A stretch of 64,000 nt of DNA from Blasia pusilla (taxonomy: Eukaryota; Marchantiophyta; Marchantiopsida; Blasiales). The position numbers were made by a program, and so were the translations under genes. Positions 1 through 11,626 of this stretch are shown here, piece after piece (the first letter of the stretch is position 1; the number at the start of each line of letters is the position of its first letter). The notes below the pieces were generated by a model, which searched no databases, was not told where the DNA came from, and saw nothing but the letters and a program-made list of their open reading frames with translations. The stretch spans positions 3,968,001 to 4,032,000 of the forward strand of contig CM114274.1 of the NCBI GenBank assembly GCA_050084515.1, in the 5' to 3' direction.

Positions 1-3000
1 CTTGACTGTTTTTCTTCAATTGCGTACAGGTAATAGAGCTTTAGTTCTTGGATAGTGCCTTGAACATCTTTCATCGTTGAATCAAACTAAGATACACTTC
101 TTTCAAACTTCCTAGATCTATTTCAATGCCCTAGGACATGCATGAATGAGAACATGTTTGACATTCAGTTCAAGTTCAATGCATAAAAAAATTCTTTGTT
201 TCTTAGGGAGTGATTAGGGAATCCATACTGAAGGTTGGAAAGAAAGGCGGATTTGAATAGTTGGCTTTGCTTAGTTTGTATGAGTTTGCATCGCCATTTA
301 TTTGTCATTCCATCACAGTTCACCATACCAGATTTTAAGGTGGTTACAGTCTCCTCAAATCATGTTTGGCACTCATGTGAGGCCAGAAGTACTTTGACCG
401 ATAATGGGATGTTTGTGTTTTTCCAAATAAAAGGAGTGGACATTTCAAGTCAAGGAATGGCTAGGGTTTATCATACGTTGCTCCATGCTGTAACCTCATG
501 GAGATAAAAGAATGTAATTACAGCAGAAAGATTTTGGTTCTCCCTGGCTATAGATATGACAGAGTCTCGTATCTGAACCTACCATGGTCCCTTTTACGCT
601 TCACATGGAATGCTGGATCATCTCTAAGAGTAGGGTAATGTTGTAGTCTTAAACCGTCTTTTTTTTGTTGAATGTTTCTTCTCTCTAATCAGCATTTGGT
701 TTGTGTAGATCCTTGACCTCAAATGTGTAGAAACCTTTTGCAGTGTTTGTCACAGTTTTGATATCCAGATAGGTGACTATGCTTGTCATAGGATGTCTTC
801 TTGTCATAGCACTGGTTATTCTTTCAGCTACAAGAGTGTAAATACCCAAACAATGGTTATTCCTACAATGACAGGATACTCTTCTCTGTTGAAGGTCGCA
901 CCTAATTGGGTGTCACCGTCTTGGGGTCCTGTCCTTGAATTCCTTTAGGAAAATCTCCAGTGATAGAAGTTGTGGATCCTCTGGCATCCTCACATGGACC
1001 GACGAGCGAAGAGGAGTCGTTAGCCTTGTTGGTGCCAACGGGTTGGCCTGAGCTTTCAGCAGCTTTGGAAGGTGAGGATCTTTCCTTGATTACTGTGTTT
1101 GAATGTTAGGTCAAGTTGGTGTTTGGAATACCAAGTCTGTTTCCGGTGAAGTGCCAATGTGACGACAGCTTCCAGACAAAGTGAAGTCTTGTTCAAATCC
1201 ACAACGTAAACAGGATGAACAATAAGAAATGATACATTCCTTCATGATTCATGGGATCCACAATTGAAAACGTTAGCTATATAAACCTTCTCCTTTCTCA
1301 GGTATCATAGATGTTATGTTTCAGTGAATGCTAGTTGGGTTTTGAACCCGGCAGCCAAGGAATAAATAGTTTCAAGAGGATTAATAACAGTTCATAGATA
1401 ATGGAAGTAGTGTTTGGATGATTCCCACTCTGTCATCTTGTGATAGCTAGTCTTTCAGCTATCCCCATTTCTAGAGTTCACTTTTCATAAGCCTTTATTC
1501 AAATTGTGTAGGATTTAGTGTTAGTCTATCAATAACTTTATGAGATCTATATATATAGATATGGATATATATTGTGTGGCTTACTCTTTTCCTTCAAGAG
1601 TCTGAAAACTTGGTTTTAAATGGTCATTTATCTAGATGATGGCAGCTAAAGGAACTGTGCTGTCATGACCTACAGCCCATTTAAACCATCAGAGCATGGA
1701 GAAGGGAATGTGACACCAAAAATCATTCACTCATATTATGTGTACCAGTAGAGGATTTCTTCACATTTACCCACGACCTTACATCAAATCCTTTTGGACT
1801 CTGTATCCTCTGCTGGCAACACAGTCCTTTAGTGGATTGTCTTGCATAGTGCCGGGTGTTCAACCAATTCAATTAACCTTAGCCCTTTGATTAGTTTGGT
1901 TTCTCCTGCACACTACATTAGGATTGAGAAATTGGACATGCACATTTTGATTCAAGTTTCTGTGAACTGGACCTGACATCGTTGTAAAAATGTTTGTGTG
2001 CCTTACAGCATTGAGCCCTGAACCTGAGTCTGGCGGTTGAGCATGCTACCGAAGTGAGATGGGAGATGAAGGTGTAACCAGCAGAGAGAAACTGTACATT
2101 GGTTTGCAACCAATCAACGTTGGTTGTACGGAAGGCTCTATGTACATATTGATAATGTTATATATCTGTAAAGGAACAAAGGAGTACAAGTGGGTCTTGG
2201 TTGAGATCCTTAGTTTCAATACCGGACAGAAAGTTGATTCGTCTCACTTTGATATTTTTCAGAAGAGATACAAAAATGGTTCAAGGTGAGCTGAGAGGCC
2301 AGAATGGTAGCATCCACTTTCTTACATTCAATCCATTCTTTAGTTCCGGGCATTTGTGTTGGGCAAATCATTCGATGGTGTGCTATTTTCAGTGGAGCAT
2401 TGGCAAGAGATTCCTCACCAGAATGGCTTCTTTCAACAAAGGTCCTATGTTTTCTCTTCTGATGTTGGACCAAAATGCAGGCCAGAGGCATCTGGGATTG
2501 ACTTTTTGTTCATGTGGTAACATCTTTCTTTAAAATATTGGAAAGATGATGAAATCCTGCTCACATACCCAATGTCAAGCCATAATCAACTGTGGAGTCC
2601 TATACCTGTCTGACCCATAGCAGCAGTGCATGACTACGAAGAAAATAAGATGAGGCAGGATAGGGACCAAGGGTTTCAGTGGAAAGAGTCTTGAAGCTGC
2701 AATCTGTATGAGAGTGTTCTCAGTAAGTAATCCGTGTAGAAGTCTTGCGACCATAGACCCCATGCCCTGGTTGGACAGTGATAGATACTGGGGTCGGGTG
2801 CAGAATGGAAAAGAACTGGAGGACAGGAGGATGACTCTTATAAGGTATTAGTGCTCACCATATAGAGTGATGATGCAGATCTTCCAGGCATCTGTCAAGC
2901 TCTTTACGACGCTATTGACTGGAAGTGCGTGGGATTCCCATTACGCACTACTTATCAGCAAAGCAGCCTTGGTGCAGTGGATTTAGACTACTTAACATGG

Positions 3001-3280
3001 TGAAAAGCTCTGTTGGTACCACTAAGAAATTTCAGTTTAGGATTTTGCCCTGTGTGTTGTAAAATTTGGTACCGGTAACCAGGTAGTGATTGGAGGTTGC
3101 AGCTCTATCGCCAAAATCTAGATTTAGATCTTATTTCATGACAATTGAATTCTTCCAGTTCCTTCGATTCTTTCTTGTGTGAATGAAAACCTGCTCTGAT
3201 CTTCGAATGTTGTGCTCTGTTAAGTACTGCAGGAGAGATCTATGCAGGTCCAATCTTCCTGGTCTGTATTATGACATGGA
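1..3280. other. Unassigned region, no recognised gene
   Basis: No open frame here matches a family I can name. Several short open stretches on the plus strand (235-507, 2059-2289, 2201-2533, about 2870-2995) are interrupted by stops and could be pieces of a spliced or dead gene. One of them has good splice-site boundaries and is listed separately. Around 2729-2775 about 40 bases resemble the LINE sequence at 34448-34490. Confidence 0.4.
961..1071 (+). other. Possible internal exon, unidentified protein
   Basis: An open stretch of 37 codons is preceded by an acceptor-like ctccag (ends 960) and followed by a donor-like gtgagg (starts 1072). Both boundaries would be phase 1. The translation is acidic then hydrophobic (it includes SEEESLALLVPTGWPELS) and looks coding rather than random. 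I do not recognise the family and found no convincing partner exons nearby, so this may be a relic or chance. Confidence 0.2.
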
Positions 3281-5785
3281 ATGTGGTATTATGACACGCT
3301 TTCTCTACAACTCAACCGTAACCACAGGCTTCCACCACTGAGTGAGGAATTTGGAGCTCGTGGTGTGGAACATGTTTCAAACTTACATGTGTGGAACTTC
3401 TTTTTTGGTTTTTTTTTCTCATTTATCTTATATTCGGTTTCTTCCACATCCTTAATGTCGTCGAAAGCATCTCTTGTGTTGAATTAGGGTATTTCAAAAC
3501 TGCTCTGGCTGCCCAAAGAGGTATACGTAGAGAGAATCCTCGGAATAGAGGAAAAAAGACACTTGTATTTCATCGAATTATTTCCTTGTTCATTACTTTT
3601 GTCAGATCATCATCTTCATTCGAATGTGAATCACCTAACTATAATGTGGAGCAGCAGGGAAAAAAATCTGTGTAGATGGCAAGGGAAACCAGTTGAAATG
3701 AATGAGATATACGGAATACGATTTCCATTGTTTTTTTCTAGATGAGTTAAACAGTATTATATGAATCAACAACAACATAACATTTTTGAATCCCATTTAA
3801 TCATGTAAAAGGGAACACGCACAAATACCCGAAATACATGGAGAAAATATGTTCTCAAGTAGAATACCATAAAATATTACAGTTCAGAAACGAGAACTAA
3901 TTTTCAACTCTACACCTCAAAATGATGAAGTTTTCGATTCTCACCCACACGTCACCCACATGTCCATGGGGCACCAAAGGTGTTAAACTTTTTGAAAAGT
4001 TTACATTCATTATGAATTTCATCTTTAGGGTTGTTTGGGCTATATCACGAAAGAAGTTATCATTGGTTTGCTTTTTGTATTCTTAAGGGAGAGTGTCTTT
4101 TCATTTTCTGAACATCTCTCCTCTTAACATGTCCACTATAACTAATAGGATCGTTTGTTGTCTAAGCCAATGAGACCGTTTTAATTCAAATATACATTTT
4201 GGATAGGTAAATCAAAATTACATATTATTTTTGGTCGAGTACTAACCAGTGTTATTGTAAAATCATCTCCATGTAAAGATAGAGGAGCAAATACTTGGTG
4301 AAGATACTTTTGAGATAGTCCCCATAATGACAACTGGAAAGACATGATCAACATCACCAATTATTATGAGTTTCCTCAAGAATGGCATTTGCCTTAGTAT
4401 ATAGTTGGATGCCTATGTAATGTGCAAAATAGGAAAATAGGAGATGCAAAATGTGTGTCATGGTAGTCTTTCAAATCCGAATAATAACCTTTAATTACAT
4501 GTACAAATCTTAAGTAAGCATGTGTGCATGTATAGACAGCAAACTTGAGTCCGTTAAGAATTGTAGATATCGACCCAAGTGTTGAGATGTGTGATGGGTG
4601 ACCCTCATAATAATATAGATGTATCACTCTTATTATACACTAGAAAGTTTAATTCATAGCTTGACATGTAGAATGATAAATCATAAATGCCTCATCCCAT
4701 ATAAAAAGCATATCATTATACACAACATATAAACATGTTGCATTGCACACTATTGATTAGTAATCTACAAATGACATAATCAAGTAACTTTGGAATTGTA
4801 CATGTGATATTTTTTTCATTTAGAGCTAGGAATTTATGATACTTAACGTTTAAATGAAAATTATATTTGCAATGAATACTCATTTCAAGTACATTTATGG
4901 GAATCTTGAAGCATGACTATGTTATTTGCCCTTAATGTAATAATAAATTAGTTATCTCATATTATGACACTACTAAAGTTTTGCCTCCAACACTTCACAT
5001 ACTTGGAAGGAGAAGAATTGAGAATTTTGATTTTCCTATTCCACTCGGGATATTAATGAAAAATATCTTTGCTTTAATTCAGTCTCTTGAGTATCTATTC
5101 GAGTTCGTCACTTATACCATACCAAAGAGCATAGTATTTTTCATTCAAAGTTCCTTTTCCCCAAGAATCAGACAACTTTTTGTGTTCACAAATTTTTTAA
5201 AGGTAAATACCTCATCTCTTCAATTTTGAGTACTTATTTTCCAAATTTCCCCTAGGCTTTTTCACTACTTCCAATTTTCAGTTGGGAAAATGTTTGATAA
5301 ACCAGTCATTTCACATGCCCTTTTTTCCCTAAACAGGTTACTTTCAGGACTTTATTATTGTCCAATGGGGTTTTTTTGGTTGCATGAGGGGCTTATGAGT
5401 CTAGTTTTGTCTTGCAGTCCTCATTTTTTCTTTGTATTTTTGGTTTGTATGTTCCCCTCATATTGGATTTTTTTTTAAACCTTTAGGGAGATTTGAACCT
5501 CATAACCCCACCTTTTGGGGCTAGGGGTGCTAAAAAAACTCTAATACAAAGATAGGTAGTGAGTGACAACATTTACATAAGTAGTGAGTGACCTTCCATG
5601 TCAACTCTCATAAGAGCATCCAAATTGTTATTCCTAAGTTTGGTTTAAATTATATTCTTACTACCAAAAGCCCTTTTATAGATGATTGTAATTACATATT
5701 GCACCCTAGCTATGTTAGCTAATCTAAGAAAATTAGTATACCTCATATTCAAAGGAGTGAAGCAAATCAAGGACTTATCTTTCCA
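3281..5785. other. AT-rich intergenic DNA, nothing recognised
   Basis: This is AT-rich sequence with short open frames only and no family resemblance that I can see. At about 5488-5530 a short stretch (ttgaacc, then a palindromic cccc/gggg block, then gtgctaa) resembles the unit repeated at 8002-8290 and may be a diverged copy of it. Confidence 0.4.
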
Positions 5786-5911
5786 TTTTGTAGTGGCCTG
5801 GATCTTGAAAACTATGAACTCATTTTTTTATGGTTGCATCATCTAGAAAAAACTTATTGAGCATACCATGTGAAGGCTTTTCTTCTCCACAAAAGGCAGC
5901 CAAGGTTTCCA
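5786..5911 (-). pseudogene. hAT transposase fragment (ZNF862-like), broken by an LTR
   Basis: On the minus strand this encodes a stretch with GEEKPSHGMLNKFFLDDAT that lines up with GQEKTLHCRVKKPILDGAA in the larger transposase at 8395-10005. About 40 codons are preserved. Similarity stops abruptly at about 5911, where an LTR-like block starting TG begins. The simplest reading is a second, older hAT copy cut by an LTR retrotransposon. No other part of this copy was found in the window. Confidence 0.6.
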
Positions 5912-6672
5912 TGTTATCGTGTGTATACACATTGCTACACAACCCACATTGCTTGTTACATCTATACACCACACAACACCGATCTTTCCCAACACATAGG
6001 TCCATCCATCCATAAATGAAACAAATTCATGCAAATACATCGAGACCCCACAACAAAATCAGATTAGTAAAAATGGCACACCCAGCCTAAAATTCCACTC
6101 ATGAATCTACATCGGCGTATCAAGCCACATCCACCCTCCGTTATGAGGGAAGTCGGACGCTAGCGCCCTAGTTCACACACACACACACACACACACGAGA
6201 AAGGTGCTCCTAAGGCTCAACATGAGAAAGATGGCTTGGGAAAGCCATCTCTTCCTCTCTTATACCCTTAGGAAGAGCCAAAAGGCTTTTCCCCCAAAAA
6301 TAGCCCTACCCACGTGCATTGGTTACCGGGTGACCGTTGACTCGGTCAATGAGTCACTTGAAAGACTAAAACCAAAATAGGAAAATAGCCATAAACGACA
6401 TTTTTGACGCAACAGATCTGTTGTCAACCTCATCCGACATCTTGGGATGAAGTTATACTCAAGACATTTTGTTGGCTCTCTATGCCATCGCCATTATAGA
6501 TTTCTACCTATCGACTACTAAGATGTGACAACTGTCGTGCGCATACACATCGCTACATAACCCATATTTCTTGTGATATCTACACACCACACAATACCGA
6601 CCTTTCCCAACACACGTATCAATCCATCCATAAATGAAACAAACTCACGCATATACATCTAGATCCCACAAC
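5912..6672 (-). repeat. LTR-like block, R1-U-R1' structure
   Basis: A 761-bp block starts at TG just inside the broken hAT fragment. About 140 bases at its left end (5912-6054) recur at its right end (6533-6672). The middle part ends gatgtgaca. Directly after 6672 comes cgcccc, purine-rich on the minus strand as expected for a polypurine tract beside a minus-strand 3' LTR. The same arrangement and nearly the same length occur at 13306-14063, so these are related LTRs. The body of this element is not recognisable. Confidence 0.5.
6174..6196. repeat. (CA)n microsatellite
   Basis: This is a short run of about eleven CA dinucleotides inside the LTR-like block. Confidence 0.9.
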
Positions 6673-7736
6673 CGCCCCTTTAGGTGGCAGTTGGGTCCCC
6701 CTAACTCCAGATAGCACACACCTATGTACCTGATATGATCTACTATCCTGTACACATCCAGCACCATCGGTGCCATCATCCCCGTAACATTGCCACAGCT
6801 GCAGCAACCTCTCGCACACTCAACACTCGGGCTCACCAAGAGCCTCCCAACTAACTCACCTAAACTACTGACACTCTCGGGTTCTACACGTGATCCCTAC
6901 TCGGAAACCTCCGTATTTCCAACAACATACTACATATGAAAGGAGTCCGCACTCGTCACCATCATTATGCCCATCTAGCACTAGCTACTACCGAATACCC
7001 AGAAACCTCAATAACACAAGACAAGTGAGGGAAAAGGAACTTGACTGGGTAACCAAAACATACTCGCCAATCTACTACATGTCAGCACTAACTCCTCCAT
7101 GTGGTGCGGGAACCTTTGCAACATGACATTCTCCTCAAACACACATCAAACCTCCTATCAATGCATGCAGACTACCCGTCGGTATCAGCGCACGTATCTC
7201 CACCTTTAACACTCCGTCCCAAACTCTTGGCATGCATCACAATATTAATCTCACCATCAATCAAGCCTCAAAGCATCAAGTGTCTACGTTCCGAATCATG
7301 TAACACCTCCCACCCAACTCCAGAAACTCCAACGCACGCCCATTCAACCACGTAACTCATCTAGCATATCCCATATCTCGCCTTACTGTGTGTTGTCCCT
7401 ACCACGTCCATGCAGCCAGCCTACTATGGTTGGCTAGTCCAGCCTTGATCCAACCGCATTCCCTACATGGTGCGCCTACCACGTCCGCTCTTCCTTCTCG
7501 CCTCGCGGCCCTAGGCCTACATACGCCTCTCACCGCCGCGCTTTCACCTCCAAATCCAATTCCTTCGCGTGCACTCCCAACTTCCGCGCATCCGTGACTC
7601 TCCACGGACCTCCCTTCTAGCCCACATCTCCATCTTCTTGTGGGCACGCGGCCCTATGCGGCGCCCCTACCCGTCTTCCTTCTTCTGGCCTTATCTCCTA
7701 CATGCCTTTACTACACGGGGGGGCTTGGCCCACAGC
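6673..7736. other. Possible internal remnant of an LTR element, no coding match
   Basis: The first 60 bases resemble the sequence just inside the left LTR of the gypsy element at 14064-14110, including a shared ctccagatagc. The rest becomes C-rich and then GC-rich (7388-7736). No protein domain was recognised on either strand. Confidence 0.35.
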
Positions 7737-7795
7737 AGGGCTCGGACAATATTTTTTAGTAGATCAGTTTTTTACCGGGACTATTTGAAACATTA
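7737..7795. repeat. Left terminal inverted repeat of the hAT-like element
   Basis: This 59-bp sequence starts CAGGGCTCGGACAA. It is the inverted partner of 11568-11626, with A/G and T/C differences at internal positions 14 and 37 only. Confidence 0.85.
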
Positions 7796-8001
7796 GGTTT
7801 TCTGAAATATGCCTCAGCCGACCCCCTAAGACTTTTTACCTTATCAGGTTTTTGCCCAAGATTTTTTTCCTTCTCAGGCTATTTCCTGCATGTAATTTGA
7901 ATCACCATTTTTTTTATGGGCTTGGAATTGGCATGCCAGTTTTTCGCTGTCACATTTTCTACCTTTCAGTTTAGTTTTGGTTATTATCAAAGTCCCCAAT
8001 A

Positions 8002-8290
8002 GCCTCCTCAGCTCACCTCCTCATTTTTTTACCTCTGGCTGGAGTTGAACCAGAATCCCCCCTCCCAATTGGGGGCCACATGTGCTAAGAACCCTTCTTA
8101 GCCTTCTCAGCTCACCTCCTCATTACCTCTGGCTGGAGTTGAACCAGAATTCACCCTACCGGTTGGGGGCCGAGAGGTGCTAAGAACCCTTCTTAGCCTT
8201 CTCGGCTCACCTCCTCATTACCTCTCCGGGCTGGAGTTGAACAGAATTCCCCCTACCGGTTGGGGGCGGAGGTGCTAAGAACCCTTCCTA
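8002..8290. repeat. Three tandem ~95-bp units with paired palindromes
   Basis: Units start at 8002, 8101 and 8196. Each holds a palindrome around ccaattgg or ccggtt, then a hairpin gctaagaa-ccc-ttcttagc with an 8-bp perfect stem in the first two junctions. In between is ctggagttgaacc. They sit between the left terminal repeat and the transposase, where hAT elements often have subterminal transposase-binding repeats. Confidence 0.8.
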
Positions 8291-8394
8291 CAAGGAGTAT
8301 TCATAAAATGAACTTTCTTTGTAGGAGGGGTTTGACTACAGAAAATAAATAACTAGTAAAAGCATTTGCAAAATGAAATGAAGTCATAGAGAAA

Positions 8395-10005
8395 CTAGGA
8401 TGAAAGGTCAGGGTTAAGCTCACCTTCCTCAGCAGTTTCAAGTACAACGGGAGGAACAATGTACAACTTTGGATTAGCATATACAAATCTGTATTCCTTT
8501 GACTGTTTCCATGTGTCCATAGCAGAAATGAGGACCTTATCCACATCAAAATTCTCATTTGGACCCTCCATATTAACCCTCATCAAAGCTTCCAAGTGAT
8601 AAGAGGTTAAGCTATTTCTTAACCTATTCTTAATGACATTCTGAATGCTAAAAGCTCTCTCACGTGATGCTGTTGATACACATTGGACTCTAGCTATATC
8701 ACCTAAAATACAGAGATAAGCATACTTAGCCTTCAGGATCGGACTACCACTTACCATACACCATGAGTCCTTGAAGGACTTCTCCTTCCATTCTATCATG
8801 GCCTGAATCTTGAAGGCCAAGAATTCATTCTTGAGGGCTGCACCATCTAGAATAGGCTTTTTCACCCTGCAATGCAAGGTTTTTTCCTGTCCATAGAAAG
8901 AGCTCAACATTTCCAAGTCTCTCACACCCCAATCTCTTAAACTAGATATGGTAAAAGGCATTTGGGATGGATTGAGGATCTTAAAACCTCCAATGATGTT
9001 ATTGTCTTCAAACCTTTCTTGCAAAGCTACACATATGGCCTCAGCAAAATTCCTTTGGAAAAAAATAGCTTCTTCTAAATCCTTTCCTGTCACATCCCTA
9101 TCCATTTGGATTGAATGAAAGAAAGAACCCCTTATCTCTGATTGCAAGCGCTCCAGATATCCATCACTAGGACCATAGTTCGGAAGGAGATGAAAACCGC
9201 TAGACTGAGAAATGAGATAGGCATTCATATCTACACTTTCATGTACATAATTCATTCTAACATGTCCTATCTCAATCTGAACAATAGGAGCAACGCTAGA
9301 TATATCAACAAACTTCATCTGGAATAACTTGCTCAACATTGCCATAGAATGAAGGATGTCAGCCAGAAAGTATAATATGTAAATCATTTTGAAGGACTTT
9401 AACCTCTTTAGAAGATGTGAAGCTACCCCATCATCTTCCCTCGGATTCACAGTAGAGAAGTAGACCATGACCGATTCTAAACTATCACATAAAGAGGTAA
9501 CGGCTTGCCACCTGCTAAGCCATCTGACCTTCTGATACCGTTTCATGACTTTCCTAGAATCGTTTAGCTCCTCTTGTAGAGAAGAGAGACCAGACTTCCT
9601 CTTAGAACTTTTCTTGAAATAAAATGCAACAGAATTCAAAATGTTATCCATCTCATCACTAAGTTCCTTGCACCCTGGGCTCTTTGTTGCTGCAAGAGCA
9701 ACTAGGTTTGTCCGGTGTGCCACACAATGGACGCTTGTCATGTAAGGGTTAACATTCCTCTTCAAACGGGCACTTACCCCATTCCTACTACCTACCATAG
9801 TGTTGGCCCCATCAGACCCAAAACCAACCATCTTCTCAAAATTCAATTCCCATTCCCTAAGTAAGGATACTAAACAATATGAAATGGACTCGGCATCCTT
9901 GTTCTCAACCTTGATCAATCCTAAGAAGGAGGTGCACACTTGACCTTCATCAAGGTAAGTGACAAAGGCAACAAGGTGTCCATTCTTGATATGTCGTGGA
10001 TTCAT
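8395..10005 (-). pseudogene. hAT-family transposase, main body (ZNF862-like)
   Basis: This 536-residue open frame matches the zinc-finger-protein-862-like branch of hAT transposases. Visible features are GFGSDGANTMVGSRNG near residue 62 and VHCVAHRTNL near 93 (RNase H-like catalytic region), and a C-terminal hAT dimerisation segment, STASRERAFS followed by NVIKNRLRN, near residues 445-470. The frame starts at an internal ATG. In another frame just upstream the sequence reads MVDEST, the usual start of the catalytic block, so a one-base frameshift at about 9990 separates it from the rest. The protein would bind transposon ends and catalyse excision and integration. The N-terminal zinc-finger part is at 10358-10600. 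The copy is long but broken. Confidence 0.75.
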
Positions 10006-10357
10006 CTACCATTATTCCGTAAAGGGACTAAGTCTAACCCTAGCTAGAAGCAATCTTTGAATTACCAAACTAATACATGTTATCATATGTGCACATGTCT
10101 TGTCATCCCGATACATCGATTTTGTGAGCATCATAGATCTGATTTGAGTAATGTCTGAGAGACCAGGAATGAGGAAAATGCAATATTATACTTAGCCATG
10201 AAGTATGCTCTCCTCGAAAAAAGATTAAGTACCGCTAAATCACAGTTTCTATTGGTGCTTGCAATAGCTTTTCAGAGATTTTTCTACCACTATCTTGAGC
10301 CCAAGCCAGTTTTTTATGTTCCTTGGATTTTACCATGGTCCGTGAAGGCAGAAATCT
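10006..10357 (-). pseudogene. Degenerate linker of the hAT transposase
   Basis: Three minus-strand frames carry pieces that belong between the zinc finger and the catalytic body: one with KEHKKLAWAQDSGRK, later MVDEST. Stops and frame changes separate them. An intron here cannot be excluded but no clear splice pair was seen. Confidence 0.45.
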
Positions 10358-10600
10358 TCACATTGATGGCTCGGATGTGGCAAATAAAGATTTCCCTCCT
10401 GAGTCCTTGCACACTTTACAGAATAACCTCCCCGTGTGAGGCTCAAATTGAATGCATTCAAAAGCTTGATACCAAGAGTCTTTCCAAAACCTGTTGTTGT
10501 CTTCAATCTTTGAAGAGGCAAGATCTGAAGGAGAATCTATCTCCTCACATGAGTTGGTTTTCTCTTGCTGGTTCCTTGTGATCCTCTTCATAAACCCCAT
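10358..10600 (-). pseudogene. N-terminal TTF/BED-like zinc-finger segment of the hAT transposase
   Basis: The frame contains RFWKDSWYQAFECIQF followed by GRLFCKVCKDSGG, the tryptophan-rich and CxxC pattern found at the start of ZNF862-like hAT proteins. It would bind DNA at the element's ends. It lies 350 bases upstream of the main body in the same orientation. It ends in a stop after ATSEPSM, and a continuation is visible only in another frame. Confidence 0.55.
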
Positions 10601-11567
10601 ATCGTAAGGGATTTTTGTCTCTTACCCCTAGATGCATTGTTGGCTGAAATATCCTCCATAAGGGACTTTGAGAGTTCACTACTTTGAAACCCTTTGTAAA
10701 GGGTTTAGGCTCAGACAGTTTCAAGGGTTTCTGAGATTCTGAGAACCAATGAAAGGCTCCTAGAACTTCAACAAAGAGCGAGAGAGAGAGAGAGATACAA
10801 GAGTGCAACGAAAATCCAAGTCCCCGACCCCTACTCCCTCGGGCCCCAACTCCCTAACTCCTCAGAGAATACAGGAAAATAAGCGAGCGGGGAGTAGGAG
10901 AAGAATACAGTGTGTGCGGGCTTCTCCCGGATTGCAATGGCACAAGAATGAGGTGCGAGATCGAGCACATGAGGATTCAGGACCGAGTCCCCACTCCCCA
11001 ACTCTCTCCCGAGTCCCAAATCCCGAGTCCTAAGAGCAGGGATGAGGCTTGAATGAGCGTTTGAGACTCTGAGTGAGTTACACTTGCCTGTCCAACTCCC
11101 GGAACTCGATGAGGTGTGTCCGACAGCCGATTTCGTCCGATTTCTTCCACTTTTTTTCACCTAGGGTGCAGTGGCTGGCAAGCTTTACAAGCTGCATGCA
11201 AAGATGGAGCAAATGTGAATTAGTGATGAGCGGAGAGCAATACAAAGATTGAGCGAACATAATAAGAACTAAGAAATCACGACAATGAGAGTTGAGAGCA
11301 GTGAGGAGTAAAGACAATGATGAGCTAGCAACAAGGCACCGAGGACGAGTGAGCAGCGAGGCGCCGAAACGAGCAAGCAAGGAGGCGCCCAAGACGACGA
11401 TGAGCAATAAGGCGCCCAAGACGACGAGTCGACGACGAGCAGGGCTGCAAGAGTAAGCACTAAGCAGAGACGCGGCCACGAGCATTCAGGATTCAGGGAG
11501 GAGAGAGCAAAATGAGTTGCAACTTGCAAATGCCTCGAGCATAGTCGACCCCTACTCCCCTGATCTA

Positions 11568-11626
11568 AATGTTTCAAATAGTCCCGGTAGAAAACTGATC
11601 TACTAAAAAATACTGTCCGAGCCCTG
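11568..11626. repeat. Right terminal inverted repeat of the hAT-like element
   Basis: This is the inverted partner of 7737-7795 and ends CCGAGCCCTG. Sequence rich in ctcccgactcc continues just outside it, similar to the subterminal repeats inside, which leaves some doubt about the exact end. Confidence 0.8.

Larger units (their letters stand above)
7737..11626 (-). mobile_element. hAT-like DNA transposon, ZNF862-like type
   Basis: The element is bounded by 59-bp inverted repeats at 7737-7795 and 11568-11626 that differ at only two positions and begin CAGGGCTCGGAC, like hAT termini. The transposase lies inside on the minus strand. Its left subterminal region carries three tandem ~95-bp units. 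Its right subterminal region (about 10815-11060 and 11340-11440) is rich in repeated ccgagtccc-like and ggcgcc motifs. The flanking 8-mers (gcccacag and ctcccgac) do not match, so no target duplication survives, or the true ends lie slightly elsewhere. The transposase has a frameshift and stops, so the copy is probably not autonomous. Confidence 0.75.

Noticed and set aside
7399-7647. Arginine/alanine-rich minus-strand frame in the GC-rich stretch
   Set aside because: The composition explains the open frame; no domain and no splice or start context were seen.
8002-8290. tRNA-derived SINE because of ggttcaactcc-like sequence on the minus strand
   Set aside because: No A box or full tRNA fold can be drawn; the similarity is limited to a few bases of a T-loop.
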